Assembly (NCBI GenBank): GCA_964017235.1
Contig: OZ024928.1
Coordinates: forward strand, 84,067,566 to 84,131,565
Length of the DNA: 64,000 nucleotides
Direction of reading: 5' to 3'
DNA from: Sabellastarte sp. h YS-2021
Lineage: Eukaryota > Annelida > Polychaeta > Sabellida > Sabellidae
Shown: positions 48,501 to 52,975 of the stretch, piece after piece
Numbering within the stretch: position 1 is the stretch's first letter
Layout of the letters: every line of letters begins with the position of its first letter
Notes under the pieces: model-generated
Told to the model about the DNA's origin: nothing
Databases searched by the model: none
What the model saw: the letters and a program-made list of their open reading frames with translations, nothing else
Made by a program: the position numbers and the translations under genes

Positions 48501-49560
48501 AGACAAATAATAGCAAATGAGGTTGAGTTGCAAGCTTTCTTGTTATTAACAAGGCAGATTTATGAAAGAATGAAGTGTTTCAAAATATTGCCACACTTGT
48601 ATATGTTGTTTACATAATGTCAATCATTATAAATAGTACTGACATAGAGTGTAAGACAACACAACAGTTCTGAGTCAGTAATATGCAAAATATGTAATTT
48701 ATCCCAGCTGAGTGTCAGTTCCTCAGTATGCCAATTCTGTTTAATATTTGGTGAAAAATGCTTGAACACATGAATATCAGGTTTAACTGTGTTTCACAAA
48801 ACATCCAACTAATAACCATCTAAACTATATTACCTTAGTAAACTTTCGGCTTTACTTTTTACAAGCAAACTATAACCTAATAAGACTTAAGGAGACAGTT
48901 TCAATAAAAGTTCCCGTCTTTTTTAATTATTGTATAAAACTTTTCTTGTGTTTTGACAGGTTTATACTAAACTAATTTTGATACAATCTTCAGAGAACCT
49001 GTACCCTGAAGGAAGAATAATTCAGATACGGCGACAATCTGACAAAAATTATTGAAATAAGGTTTTCTTGTGAACTTTACCTGGCAATTACAAACCTGAT
49101 TTATTTTTACATGAAAAAAACCCACCTTTAAAGATTTGATGCCACGTAGAAGTGCATTTAGGCACTGCATAGCATTAAGCTGAATTGCTAAATGTACTGG
49201 TGTAAATCCAAGATTATCCTCTTTGTGACAGTGAGATTTCTCCTTTATCAGTTGGGTAACTACTGCATCTAAACCCAGGGCCACAGCCCAGTGAAGTGCC
49301 GTTCTGCCATCTATATCCTGAGCATCCACATCCACTCCTTGCTCACTCAGGAAGTGGATGCAGTCCAAGAAAGACTGAAGGGATTCTTCTGTGCTGTGGT
49401 CAGCTCCAGTGACACACTGGGTGATAGCATTATGTCCTGTCTGGGTGACATGCTGCAGGTCCAGGGCTTTCTTATCAGTGGATCTTACCAGGGTTTGAAG
49501 CTCCTGGATATGACCCAAAAAAGCCAACTCTAGGTATACATCATTGATATGAACATGCAT
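448..49560 (-). CDS. Ankyrin-repeat protein gene, ten joined coding exons, 3' end off window
   Basis: Coding exons in transcript order are 49560-49126, 30121-30053, 29206-29082, 12923-12704, 10380-10300, 6150-5895, 3416-3177, 2447-2373, 1770-1575 and 581-448. Every inner junction has AG before and GT after the exon, and the phases agree throughout, giving 610 codons without a stop. The product is almost all ankyrin repeats, about 16, with hallmarks such as GRTALHWAVALG, YRRTPLHHAI, GKTALHYCV, GLTAMHCAASRGH and GRTPAHCAAAKG. These repeats are protein-binding scaffolds; no catalytic domain is seen. A lysine-rich loop interrupts one repeat (exon 4). The ATG at 49560 follows an in-frame TGA at 49644-49642, so it is a plausible start, though an upstream coding exon joined inside that open stretch is not excluded. 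The protein continues past the left edge. I do not recognise the ortholog; an inversin-like or ANKRD-type scaffold is possible. Introns of 16 and 19 kb are packed with transposons. Confidence 0.9.
582..1574. other. Intron 9 of the ankyrin gene
   Basis: AT-rich intron. A short direct repeat (aatttaactacattacaagtaatg type) occurs at about 608-705. No gene or clear mobile element is seen. Confidence 0.6.
1575..1770 (-). CDS. Ankyrin gene exon 9 (residues 501-566)
   Basis: A 196-nt exon, acceptor cccttttcag|CC, donor GGAC|gtaagt, ending in phase 2. Repeats are visible as MHCAASRGHSGCVELLMKHG and GCTPLFYSVTLGHENCAKTL, followed by NRGR, which opens the repeat continued in exon 10. Confidence 0.92.
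2373..2447 (-). CDS. Ankyrin gene exon 8 (residues 476-501)
   Basis: A 75-nt exon, acceptor gatttttag|GC, donor ACAG|gtacc, phase 1 at both ends. It encodes SKDAMEALIAVGANPSSADK, the second half of one repeat, and DGLT, the start of the next. The frame is fixed by the flanking exons. Confidence 0.88.
2605..2790 (-). mobile_element. 3' tail of a CR1/L2-like LINE
   Basis: The sequence starting with a short attct/aattct tandem tail, then ttttatagcgcttaatctc and gactctaaggcgcaac, and ending with a ccacggagaacgcca motif matches the 3' non-coding tail of the longer copy at 10421-11780. The orientation (tail at the low coordinate) is the same. Only the last ~185 bp remain, as expected for a 5'-truncated retrotransposed copy. 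It lies in intron 7. Confidence 0.75.
3177..3416 (-). CDS. Ankyrin gene exon 7 (residues 396-476)
   Basis: A 240-nt exon, acceptor attctttcag|TT, donor CAG|gtaat, phase 1 at both ends. It finishes one repeat (VCGHVDLIDYLQERGAKL). It also holds a longer repeat, AFALHYAAQMCG, with an inserted acidic loop (GAKPGDDTDPKVG) before its second helix, and starts the next (KRTPLIWAASSG). Confidence 0.92.
3417..4740. other. Left part of intron 6, nothing recognised
   Basis: AT-rich intron sequence with no convincing coding region, terminal repeats or tandem array. Short open frames here lack any family resemblance. Confidence 0.5.
4745..5870 (+). repeat. Degenerate element with ~460 bp internal duplication and hairpin end
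   Basis: Two diverged copies, about 5035-5265 and 5490-5705, share a series of blocks such as aactaggccaaattactatcaggcta and tggccattttgtttttcaaaatgaggccaaaa. The right end has gacggacggactc-type sequence and an imperfect hairpin (ctcccaaccacgg / ggtgggatata) ending about 25 bases from the exon 6 donor at 5895. This resembles the hairpin-ended elements elsewhere in the window but is too decayed to classify. Confidence 0.45.
5895..6150 (-). CDS. Ankyrin gene exon 6 (residues 311-396)
   Basis: A 256-nt exon, acceptor tactttgcag|GG, donor CTG|gtgag, ending in phase 1. It has two and a half repeats, marked by SGKTALHYCVENNNPVIAEM, EGYAPLHLSVIANNKRMIDT and EGHNTIHWAT. The last repeat continues in exon 7. 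Confidence 0.92.
6380..7265. repeat. Two-copy tandem duplication, ~460 bp unit
   Basis: Unit 1 (about 6380-6845) and unit 2 (about 6846-7265) align along their length. Shared blocks include gggataaaacatgtcgg, caagccttgtggtact, cccaaaatcaatagggttcc, gaagacaatcggt and a palindromic block ccatcttggaaacaagatgg. The short open frames in it are on the wrong scale and differ between copies, so it is not coding. It lies in intron 5. Confidence 0.7.
8792..8944. mobile_element. Small inverted-repeat element (MITE), CAGGCAATCTGTGTAAC ends
   Basis: The ends are inverted repeats: caggcaatctgtgtaac at the left and gttacacagattgcct at the right, 153 bp apart. The interior alternates aatgactga and aatgcctaa motifs and can fold on itself. 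An inverted relative lies at 10125-10255. It is non-coding and in intron 5. Confidence 0.7.
8950..9535. repeat. Diverged tandem duplication, ~290 bp unit
   Basis: Two units starting with gagatttcaggcaatctgtgt (about 8955) and gagatttcaagcagtctgtgt (about 9247) align through tatttcttgct, aacaattcaag and the gagcagttttgc region. They are strongly diverged, so the duplication is old. The unit begins with the same caggcaatctgtgt motif as the adjacent MITE, suggesting a shared origin. Confidence 0.55.
10125..10255. mobile_element. MITE related to 8792-8944, one end preserved
   Basis: The right end ggttacacagattgcctgt is the reverse complement of the left end of the 8792 element, and the interior has the same cattacgtgtaatgcct / aatgactga alternation. 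The left terminal repeat is missing. It ends 45 bases from the donor of exon 5. Confidence 0.65.
10300..10380 (-). CDS. Ankyrin gene exon 5 (residues 284-310)
   Basis: An 81-nt exon, phase 0 at both ends, acceptor tgtgtacag|AA, donor GGG|gtgag. It encodes GATALMLACQREEVDHVRAL, the core of one repeat. It is squeezed between a CR1-like LINE tail starting 41 bases away at 10421 and a MITE ending 45 bases away at 10255. Confidence 0.88.
10421..11780 (-). mobile_element. 5'-truncated CR1/L2-like LINE, reverse transcriptase remnant
   Basis: A continuous frame on the minus strand (about 11717-10569) encodes the middle and end of a non-LTR reverse transcriptase. Visible motifs are VLLDLSAVLDTIDH (the first catalytic Asp region), GVPQGSVIGPLLFSLY, FYADDTQLF (catalytic YADD), LGVWFD, NSLFRSL, LHWLPVEFR and FAFDAPTVWN. 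The endonuclease and N-terminal RT are missing; coding similarity starts near 11760. The 3' end has a gcgcttaatctc stem and an attctattctattctg tail at 10421-10440, typical of CR1/L2 3' microsatellites. The long open frame suggests fairly recent insertion, but without its 5' half the copy is dead. It lies in intron 4. Confidence 0.9.
11985..12110 (-). mobile_element. Decayed CR1-like fragment
   Basis: This aligns with the RT region at about 11025-11130 of the neighbouring copy: gcaatagtccagacggctac...gcatttgctgccatgatagcag versus gcaataatcaaggcgactgg...gcattggctgccaggatagcag. It is short and full of changes, and adjoins the better copy in the same orientation, so it may be a remnant of an older insertion. 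Confidence 0.55.
12475..12665 (+). mobile_element. Diverged tRNA-derived SINE
   Basis: The head gggaagcacactcgtcttcc and body (gcttgtatttgcttgccag, cagtgtagaacaacagtatg, accgatttcttc) follow the order of the SINE at 28803-29072. The box B region is degenerate (gggtcatggatt). It ends about 40 bases from the exon 4 donor. Confidence 0.55.
12704..12923 (-). CDS. Ankyrin gene exon 4 with lysine-rich loop (residues 210-283)
   Basis: A 220-nt exon, acceptor tatatcag|AT, donor CAG|gtaaat. It completes LLLRYGASADIPDNNKK, contains one atypical repeat (CVIHKAACISDISYLNAIL), then a low-complexity lysine/glycine run (AAKKKGKGKKGKKDGE) and an acidic stretch (ESLTAAERDEMMAVQ). The basic run sits where the next repeat should begin and looks like an inserted loop; it could act as a nuclear or nucleic-acid-binding signal, which is inference. 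Confidence 0.88.
12924..15039. other. Intron 3, left part, little recognisable
   Basis: AT-rich intron sequence. A short hairpin, acctctgccaaggaggt, at about 14318-14335 resembles the ends of a repeat family common in marine invertebrates, and the ~200 bases after it may belong to such a copy. No gene is seen; open frames around 14635-15012 have no family resemblance. Confidence 0.4.
15042..15200. mobile_element. Short pogo-like TIR element with TA target duplication
   Basis: The ends are cagtagaacatctgttatcc and, inverted, cagtagaattctattat, with TA on both sides (15040-15041 and 15201-15202). The ttatccaacc/attatccgacc motifs inside match the larger pogo-like element at 43965-44784. At 159 bp it is non-autonomous. 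Confidence 0.75.
15335..15640 (+). mobile_element. Two tandem SINE heads
   Basis: Two tRNA-like segments, about 15385-15445 (ggtggtgtaacggataacac ... cagggtttgaagttc) and 15500-15630 (ttggtgtattggataacaca ...), share the acacttgcttcccacc block with the SINE at 28803. Each is preceded by a near-identical ~45 bp stretch (gaatatattctttttgttac), so the pair arose by duplication or by insertion with a long target repeat. Confidence 0.55.
15641..18206. other. Intron 3 stretch, nothing recognised
   Basis: AT-rich intron DNA with a short (at)n run near 16340-16353. No coding, terminal repeat or tandem structure could be supported. Confidence 0.5.
18208..18770 (+). mobile_element. CCAGCC-family hairpin-ended element, short copy (C1)
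   Basis: It begins aaccagccttgg after aaaat, as does the element at 61188, and shares caacattgagatttgggaaaatc, agaacccacaagatg, gcattgccatggcaacag, ctagatccttttggg and catatcctgaaaatgtggtg with it. Only one internal repeat unit is present. The terminal hairpin is decayed (tagtcctggctttatgaat). It is non-coding and in intron 3. Confidence 0.7.
18771..20340. other. Intron 3 stretch, possible weak SINE at 19715-19930
   Basis: Mostly unrecognised AT-rich DNA. Around 19715-19790 a gttaatcacttggctctcac segment followed by gggtttggatcc resembles tRNA A and B boxes, so a decayed SINE is possible but unproven. Confidence 0.3.
20345..20432. repeat. Small inverted repeat
   Basis: ggacattatgcagaatcata at the left pairs with ttataatgctgcataatgtc at the right across about 30 bases; possibly a very small MITE. 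Confidence 0.5.
20460..20870. repeat. Two-unit diverged tandem repeat
   Basis: Two ~190 bp units share the blocks gaaaatttgggattttttgtatcc / gaaaatttgtggtttttgtattc, aatatgatc, aatcacttct and aggccttatccgcataaaaa / aggccctaaccagataaaaa. The segment ends with cctcccagtggaggt, a short palindrome typical of the element family noted near 14320. Confidence 0.5.
21870..24470 (+). repeat. 155 bp satellite array, ~16-17 units
   Basis: The anchor tcagctataacatag recurs at 22061, 22216, 22371, 22526, 22681, 22836, 22991, 23146, 23301, 23456 and 23611, exactly 155 bases apart, then at 153-156 base steps to about 24383. Units begin near gagtaaatca and contain tattgcattt and atagctgagtaatagctact. Between 22570 and 23340, alternate units are more alike than neighbours, giving a 310 bp dimer. 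Edge units are more diverged. Confidence 0.92.
24490..25300 (+). repeat. ~146 bp satellite array, 5-6 units
   Basis: The anchor atcatgggctgggaat recurs near 24492, 24638, 24785, 24932 and 25078, with cggatttgaccttggacccc, ccttcaaggtcaaa and gcttataactcgcttattattggtcc-type blocks in each unit. This array is present in P1 but not in the inverted copy P2. Confidence 0.88.
25566..26655. other. Intron 3 stretch, nothing recognised
   Basis: AT-rich intron DNA between P1 and a small palindromic element. No gene or repeat could be supported. Confidence 0.5.
26656..26784. mobile_element. Palindromic element, atgcccat/atgggcat stem
   Basis: A near-perfect ~129 bp palindrome: agaatgcccattaggaagaa and ggtattatgcccat at the left pair with atgggcataatacc and ttcttcctgatgggcattct at the right. 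The atgcccatcagg motif is repeated within each arm. Probably a foldback MITE. Confidence 0.7.
27000..27615 (+). mobile_element. Decayed CR1/L2-like LINE 3' region
   Basis: Translated pieces match the C-terminal part of the reverse transcriptase copy at 10421-11780. WLPIEYP follows a ctccagtaatagcattggttgcc segment, and a frame at 27268-27456 reads LAHRFALYTPTVWNEL and LNKLKFYLFHKASPP, beside FAFDAPTVWN and FRKRLKSYLFKKAF in the better copy. The 3' end has gtggagattaagtgctgtaa and a short attagagttag tail. Frameshifts and stops upstream show it is an old copy. Confidence 0.75.
27616..28800. other. Intron 3 stretch, nothing recognised
   Basis: AT-rich intron DNA with poly-T runs near 27769-27795. 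No gene or defined repeat is seen. Confidence 0.5.
28803..29072 (+). mobile_element. tRNA-derived SINE next to exon 3
   Basis: The head gggttacagtgggcaacaca has a box A-like stretch and is followed by cttgcctcccacctctcac and a box B-like gggttccattct, as in tRNA-derived SINEs. The body (tttgcagttgcttgtcagg, atcagtgcagaatgttgac, tgtactgatttcctc) is shared with the diverged copy at 12475. The tail is gatgttaaatgaaaccaa. It is not a functional tRNA gene: no cloverleaf with acceptor stem is formed. Confidence 0.7.
29082..29206 (-). CDS. Ankyrin gene exon 3 (residues 169-210)
   Basis: A 125-nt exon, acceptor tgtttcag|GC, donor AG|gtatgt, ending in phase 2. It finishes one repeat (ACKLLLEKGVDVNKPD) and holds most of the next (YRRTPLHHAIYGEHLELFRL). 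The donor is only about 10 bases from the apparent 3' end of a SINE at 28803-29072. Confidence 0.9.
29525..29870 (+). mobile_element. Hairpin-ended repeat, tactttgcaaa family
   Basis: The left end has the hairpin tactttgcaaaatttttgcaaagta. The right end repeats the motif as tactttgcagttacaaagta followed by a GC-rich gcactcgcctcgcctccgag. The interior has a second palindrome around gcgcccatgggccctaatgcg. The layout resembles the other hairpin-ended elements in the window. It is non-coding, in intron 2. Confidence 0.5.
30053..30121 (-). CDS. Ankyrin gene exon 2 (residues 146-168)
   Basis: A 69-nt exon, acceptor ttttttcag|GC and donor GAG|gtaag, phase 0 at both ends. It encodes the first half of one repeat (GNHPLVYAVKLGQIE), completed by the next exon (ACKLLLEKGVDVN). 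It is supported by the splice sites and by the repeat motif running across both junctions. Confidence 0.88.
30122..31264. other. Intron 1, left part, nothing firm
   Basis: AT-rich intron DNA. A ctgtcgcctaatgtttaag ... gggtttgattttt segment at about 31060-31125 faintly resembles a tRNA-derived SINE head. Nothing else could be supported. Confidence 0.35.
31265..31931. mobile_element. Foldback element built of ttcttagaatt motifs
   Basis: The terminal inverted repeats are gggcccgtattcacaaagat and, inverted, gggtctgtattcagaaagat. Both arms are made of many ttcttagaatt / aattctaagaa copies with further internal tattcacaaag repeats, so most of the 667 bp can fold into a branched hairpin. It is non-coding. 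The gggcccgtattca ends suggest a DNA-transposon MITE; the superfamily is unassigned. Confidence 0.7.
32029..32040 (+). repeat. LINE target-site duplication, left copy
   Basis: aacattcgtaac, identical to 39443-39454. The element begins at once with ggtctgttttaccc. Confidence 0.88.
32041..32604 (+). promoter_or_regulatory. LINE 5' UTR, presumed internal promoter
   Basis: 564 bases between the left target duplication and the ORF1 ATG. Full-length LINEs carry an internal promoter here; no specific motif is recognised, so the role is inferred from position. A short in-frame extension upstream of the ATG (from 32563) lacks an ATG. Confidence 0.5.
32605..34050 (+). CDS. LINE ORF1: coiled coil, L1-type RNA-binding region and NADAR domain
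   Basis: 481 residues from the ATG at 32605 (A at -3). Residues ~1-60 are Ser/Lys-rich. About 64-166 is a long heptad-rich coiled coil for trimer/oligomer formation. About 163-311 resembles L1 ORF1 RNA-binding regions: SRRSNLKVMHIPE, RPVIVRF, LLKEDIPQEWQSNRRTLWP and a final GYRANLVRNHLML. Residues ~325-481 form a NADAR (YbiA-like) domain: FYTQYSPFSN, NSSEQFIMQQK (Glu356, Lys363), LGKTIKHFDRKLW, IAEANPFDRLFAIG (Glu436, Asp441) and RGQNIMGALLEEIR at the C-terminus. Relative to common family members the Trp and Gly of the WGIG-type motif are Phe and Ala here. The domain is complete and uninterrupted. Bacterial NADAR proteins hydrolyse N-glycosidic bonds of riboflavin intermediates or remove ADP-ribose from guanine; the activity here is untested. 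Confidence 0.88.
   Translation: MSQDIRKSFSDGKNKMSKGRVSDADNQASLGSLATPVTSALKRSKSNADLSPPSPAMDANIMSKINVMIDKKIQQWGDKLDILKQDIVSSNQAKIDKLQKNFSETIDVKLDEVKQEINKSCSTFLAEVKSVVGEFDQEIKEQRVEIVHLKSQLEQEKQKRLSLEAYSRRSNLKVMHIPEDVKHLRDYILDLFNSESPVVCDSDVDQVHRIGKFRQQARTPRPVIVRFTSIRTRMAVWEKRLHYREVSTGKTLLKEDIPQEWQSNRRTLWPIMMKARQLKKADGTGYRANLVRNHLMLDNKPFSIDDVPDLPAALQPASIYTPMSDNVVLFYTQYSPFSNHHRCSFTVDNVKYNSSEQFIMQQKSLLAGDDDTAQKIMREVSPVKQKQLGKTIKHFDRKLWEKEAKSRVKAGIRAKVVQNAYIKDLLISTGKRRIAEANPFDRLFAIGYSLEDEQSWDIKNWDRGQNIMGALLEEIRDELID
34051..35226 (+). other. LINE inter-ORF region
   Basis: About 1.2 kb of very AT-rich sequence between ORF1 and the small ORF, with stops in all frames. It is longer than the short spacer of typical L1-type elements. 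No structure was recognised. Confidence 0.6.
35227..35451 (+). CDS. Small hydrophobic ORF overlapping the ORF2 start
   Basis: 74 codons from ATG to TAA. It contains two strongly hydrophobic stretches, about residues 8-22 (YLVTLLFIFVLIEI) and 31-48 (LSLFCSICCVVLPAILVV), then a basic tail (KKNNRR). This pattern fits a two-pass membrane peptide or hairpin. The TAA lies in the eight bases ATGTGTAA that also contain the ATG of ORF2 (35444), an arrangement seen where translation terminates and reinitiates. No family is recognised, and an AT-rich open frame of this length could be chance. Confidence 0.45.
   Translation: MHIMYYRYLVTLLFIFVLIEIPLQVIRESIYLSLFCSICCVVLPAILVVKKNNRRSASIGSFRDPQFIRVYTNV
35444..39252 (+). 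pseudogene. LINE ORF2: endonuclease, reverse transcriptase, CCHC; frameshift and nonsense
   Basis: Starts MCKGKNIVVLSVNCQGLRT (endonuclease Asn), then LCLQDTHW, a frame change near 35610-35645, LINVYGPN, ILCGDLNLTLD, ARLDYFLAS and GYRTDHSII, completing an APE-type endonuclease. RT motifs follow: GIDGFPAEFFK, LPKGNKD, NWHPISLLS, GFISGRYIGHSTR, IDFAKAYDS (first Asp), RQGDPCAPFLFLL and QFADDTTII (catalytic FADD at 37579-37590). The C-terminus has a CCHC knuckle (CRLC, then HLFYNC). A TGA at 38962-38964, in frame with the last 95 codons (38965-39252), is a nonsense change, probably in a Trp codon. Two simple lesions in ~1,270 codons mean the copy is young but unlikely to supply its own ORF2 protein. 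Confidence 0.92.
39253..39442 (+). terminator. LINE 3' UTR and poly-A tail
   Basis: About 190 bases ending in overlapping aataaa motifs (aataaaaataaataaat, 39417-39432) and a run of about ten A just before the right target duplication. Confidence 0.75.
39443..39454 (+). repeat. LINE target-site duplication, right copy
   Basis: aacattcgtaac directly after the poly-A tail. The exact boundary is blurred by As shared with the tail. Confidence 0.88.
39455..40690. other. Intron 1 stretch, nothing recognised
   Basis: AT-rich intron DNA, no supported gene or repeat. Confidence 0.5.
41560..42940 (-). repeat. 155 bp satellite units of P2
   Basis: About seven units carry ctatgttatagctga, caagttacaactgatttactcaacagtgagaacc and gcaatagttttc blocks, the reverse complement of the P1 array. 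They are more diverged from one another than P1 units and interrupted at 42100-42415. Confidence 0.8.
42100..42415. mobile_element. Small TIR element inside P2, agctt target duplication
   Basis: The ends are cactagcggatctgg and, inverted, caggggcggatccag, flanked by agctt on both sides (42095-42099, 42416-42420). The flanks join to the expected satellite sequence (caacagctttcaag). The interior has G/C runs, gttcgaacccc repeats and three copies of tgtgaacccccaccttac. Non-autonomous; the superfamily is uncertain. Confidence 0.7.
43080..43964 (+). repeat. 157 bp satellite array in H1
   Basis: The anchor atgctttcccaatacctctt recurs at 43091, 43248, 43405, 43562, 43723 and 43880 (157-161 base steps). 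Each unit has gaagctataaaagcaacaat, aaggagatataaggc and a ccccagtttg-cccataaggg-gggtcgggg block. A last partial unit continues at 44787-44870. Confidence 0.92.
43965..44784. mobile_element. Pogo-like TIR element nested in H1, TA target duplication
   Basis: The ends are cagtagaacctcgattatcc and, inverted, the same sequence (gataatcgaggttctactg), with TA at 43963-43964 and 44785-44786. Such cagtagaacctcgattatccga ends are typical of pogo/Tigger-type elements of the Tc1/mariner superfamily. The 820 bp interior has no transposase. It does contain a diverged internal duplication (tctcccggagtaggttcaca / tctcccggagttttcaca). Confidence 0.85.
45100..45121 (+). repeat. Poly-G run in H1
   Basis: About 20 consecutive G. 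The length may be affected by sequencing or assembly. Confidence 0.8.
46016..48966. other. Intron 1, right part, little recognised
   Basis: AT-rich intron DNA. aacagtggctcagtcgtcc followed by ggtttggattcgagtct at 46130-46180 resembles a tRNA-derived SINE head (weak). About 47145-47360 resembles a decayed repeat ending near ccttggtggagtt, as at 20460-20870. No coding exon is seen. Confidence 0.4.
49126..49560 (-). CDS. Ankyrin gene exon 1 (residues 1-145)
   Basis: This is the first coding exon of the ankyrin-repeat gene. ATG lies at 49560 with no other in-frame ATG after the upstream TGA; the donor is AAG|gtggg at 49126/49125 and it ends in phase 0. It carries three repeats, seen as TGHNAITQCV, GRTALHWAVALG and GFTPVHLAIQLN, after a short N-terminus (MHVHINDVYLELAFLGHIQE) that itself resembles an ankyrin helix pair. 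Open reading extends 27 codons upstream of the ATG and includes a weak possible acceptor (ctgaaaag) near 49621, so an alternative 5' exon cannot be excluded. Confidence 0.85.
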
Positions 49561-50996
49561 CTCTCTAAAGCTATAACGTAGAATCCTCTTGAGGTAGTGG
49601 TCTTGATTATGCAGAATTCCCTTTTCAGCAAAAGTTAAATTTCAATTTGATACAGAAAGTTGCTTGTTCCATTGATTGTTACTGGCATTTATACCTAATT
49701 ATTTTTTTGTTGCTCGAATTTACATCAATAAGGTTCAACAACAGGATCACTTAAATTTTCCTCTCAGGCAATTTCCTGTGTGACATGATTCATGTTAACT
49801 TTACATAGGTTATATAAAACCTGCACTTCCTTGATTACACCAGTGGTTTAGTTCTTAAAGACTTAACAGATTTTTGTGTCAAGGTCAGAAGGACTCGTGT
49901 AACAGTATCTCATAAGTTTCTAAATATTATGTTCCCAGACAACCTTGCTTACTCAAGTTAACAACAGAATTATATTATTTGAAAAACAAATACATGTTAT
50001 TATCAATTATATGTTTGTTTTCAAGTTTGTCTTTTTCACATGAAATTCAGCCATCCTTCAAAACATCATGCATTATTTGATCATAATTCACTTCCAAGAA
50101 TGAAAGAAAGTTCAACTTCTTCAACTTATTTTATCTTGTATTTTACTTTTGCCATAGTCCAAATCTACATACTAAATATCTCCTGTATGGGCAACATTAT
50201 AATATTTCAATGCTAATTTCAACAAACTATAACTCCTCTTATTTCACAAGACTAACCGGTAATAACACCTTTGAAATGACAGTTTAACAAATCCACTTGT
50301 CTATTTCTGGTTGTAATATACTCCTACAACTTACTAATGTTATTCTGAGACAAATATCTCTCATGTGATTGTGCATAAGAATTTAGTCACACTCGTATAA
50401 AATGTCAAAGCTGAAAGGGCAAGTGTCCACAAACACAAATGCATGCAATATTTATAAACTTTGTTTGATTCACAACATAAGCTAAATGGCCTCATACTTC
50501 ACTAATCTCTACAGTAAATTAATGAAGTCACTGATGTGGAAATTCATATGTTTGTTGCTGTGAGGAGATATTTATCATTGGTGACAAGGGTTAAAGAAAG
50601 TTGTACTCAACCTTACTCCTTAGAATTTTCAAATTTTTGTTTCAAATATTTCTTACAAAAATAATTTTCAAACACGAAAACATTTATTTTAGTAAAAATA
50701 AAGACAATATCTATCAATCATTAAATGCAATTACACCAATATTTAAAAAATACCAACAAGCATGATTTAAGTTTTATATGAATTTTAAGAAGGCATTTAT
50801 AGATAAATTTCCAATATCATTATTCAACATAATAATCCCCTCCACCCCCTAAGGCTGTCAACAAAAATGTTAACAATTTCTTATGACATTTTTATGTTGA
50901 TATTTTCAATGAAACAATAACCATTTTATTGACACCATGGGGGAAGCACAGAATGGCATTTCCATTAAGGCCATCATTTCTATGATTTAATTATAA
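49561..50996. other. 5' flank of the ankyrin gene
   Basis: Upstream of the ankyrin start codon on the minus strand; it should hold the 5' UTR and possibly the promoter or an upstream exon. The first ~85 bases are open in the coding frame up to the TGA at 49644. No TATA box or CpG-rich stretch stands out. Confidence 0.45.
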
Positions 50997-51129
50997 ACTA
51001 GAGGATCGCTCGCAAAAAAAAAGATAATGTTTTTGCATAGCAAAAACAAAGCGTCCCGAAAAGGATATAAAGGTGAGTGCTAAAGTATTAAGAAAATGCT
51101 TCGTTTCTAGCCTTATACTGTTGTGGCAA

Positions 51130-51430
51130 CCAAAGTCAGCGCAGTCTGTTCTATCTAGCACGGTTTTCAAGATATAAGCATTTTTGTGTTTTGCAAAAAA
51201 TAAAAAAATTAAAAATGTCCGCTATATTTGGCGAGACAAAAATATTTTGAAAATTGGCATGGCTACTCTGCAGAGATACCCAGCAGGTCCAAAATTTTGT
51301 TGAGTTTACTCCATATAGCACGGTTTTCGAGATATAAGCATTTTTGTGTTTTGCAAAAACTTTGAAAATTCAAAATGGCCACCATTTTTGGGGAGACAAA
51401 AATTTTTGTCAAGACCACTGCCGTGGTGTG
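51130..51430 (+). repeat. ~169 bp satellite units of H2, left block
   Basis: Two diverged copies of the unit that fills 52976-54090 (cacggttttcaagatataag; aatggccaccatttttgggg). They show that the 133 bp array sits within an originally continuous ~169 bp array. Confidence 0.8.
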
Positions 51431-51499
51431 TATCTCCCGCCAAGCATTAAAGCAGAAGAAATAGCTTTTCCGAGATATTCACAATTTTTCATTTTCGTG

Positions 51500-52975
51500 T
51501 GTGAAAGGTCTTCCAAAAGTAGGTGAATGAGTTATTTGAGAAAAATTGGCTATCTGCAATACTATTAAGAGATAATTCACATTTACTCATTTTGAGTAGG
51601 TGAATAATTATCTATGGGTCTGAAACTTCACCAAGTGAAAGCTCTCCCACAAGTAGGTGAATGAGTTATTTGAGAAAAATTGGCTATCTGCAATACTTTT
51701 AGAGATAATTCGCATTTACTCATTTTGAGTAGGTGAGTAATTAGCTATGGGTCTGAAACTTCACCATGTGAAAGCTCTCCCACAAGTAGATGAATGAGTA
51801 TTTGATAAAAATTGGGTATCCGCAATACTTTTACAGATAATTAGCATTTACTCATTTTGAGTAGGTGAATAAATAGCTATGGGTCTGAAACTTCACAGAG
51901 TGAAAGCTCTCCCAAAAGTAGGTGAATGAGTTATTTGAGAAAAATTGGCTATCTGCAATACTTTTAGAGATAATTCACATTTACTCATTTTGAGTAGGTG
52001 AATAATTAGCTATGGGTCTGAAACTTCACCAAGTGAAAGCTCTGCCAAAAGTAGGTGAAGGATTTATTTGAGAAAAATTGGCTATCTGCAATACTTTTAG
52101 AGATAATTCGCATTTACTCATTTTGAGTAGGTGAGTAATTAGCTATGGGTCTGAAACTTCACCAAGTGAAAGCTCTCCCAAAAGTAGGTGAATGAGTTAT
52201 TTGAGAAAAATTGGCTATCTGCAATACTTTTAGAGATAATTCACATTTACTCATTTTGAGTAGGTGAGTAATTAGCTATGGGTCTGAAACTTCACAGAGT
52301 GAAAGCTCTGCCAAAAGTAGGTGAATGAGTTATTTGAGAAAAATTGGCTATCTGCAATACTTTTACAGATAATTCGCATTTACTCATTTTGAGTAGGTGA
52401 GTAATTAGCTATGGGTCTGAAACTTCACAGAGTGAAAGCTCTCCCAAAAGTAGGTGAATGAGTTATTTGAGAAAAATTGGCTATCTGCAATACTTTTAGA
52501 GATAATTCGCATTTACTCATTTTGAGTAGGTGAGTAATTAGCTATGGGTCTGAAACTTCACCAAGTGAAAGCTCTCCCAAAAGTAGGTGAATGAGTTATT
52601 TGAGAAAAATTGGCTATCTGCAATACTTTTAGAGATAATTCACATTTACTCATTTTGAGTAGGTGAGTAATTAGCTATGGGTCTGAAACTTCACAGAGTG
52701 AAAGCTCTGCCAAAAGTAGGTGAATGAGTTATTTGAGAAAAATTGGCTATCTGCAATACTTTTACAGATAATTCGCATTTACTCATTTTGAGTAGGTGAG
52801 TAATTAGCTATGGGTCTGAAACTTCACAGAGTGAAAGCTCTCCCAAAAGTAGGTGAATGAGTTATTTGAGAAAAATTGGCTATCTGCAATACTTTTAGAG
52901 ATAATTCGCATTTACTCATTTTGAGTAGGTGAGTAATTAGCTATGGGTCTGAAACTTCACCAAGTGAAAGCTCTT
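51500..52975 (+). repeat. 133 bp satellite array in H2
   Basis: The anchor gtgaaagctct recurs near 51635, 51768, 51900, 52033, 52166, 52299, 52432, 52564, 52697, 52830 and 52963, at 132-133 base steps. The unit includes gtaggtgaatgagttatttg, ggctatctgcaatactttta and atttactcattttgagtagg. From 52166, three unit variants repeat in order, giving a ~398 bp higher-order unit. Confidence 0.93.
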
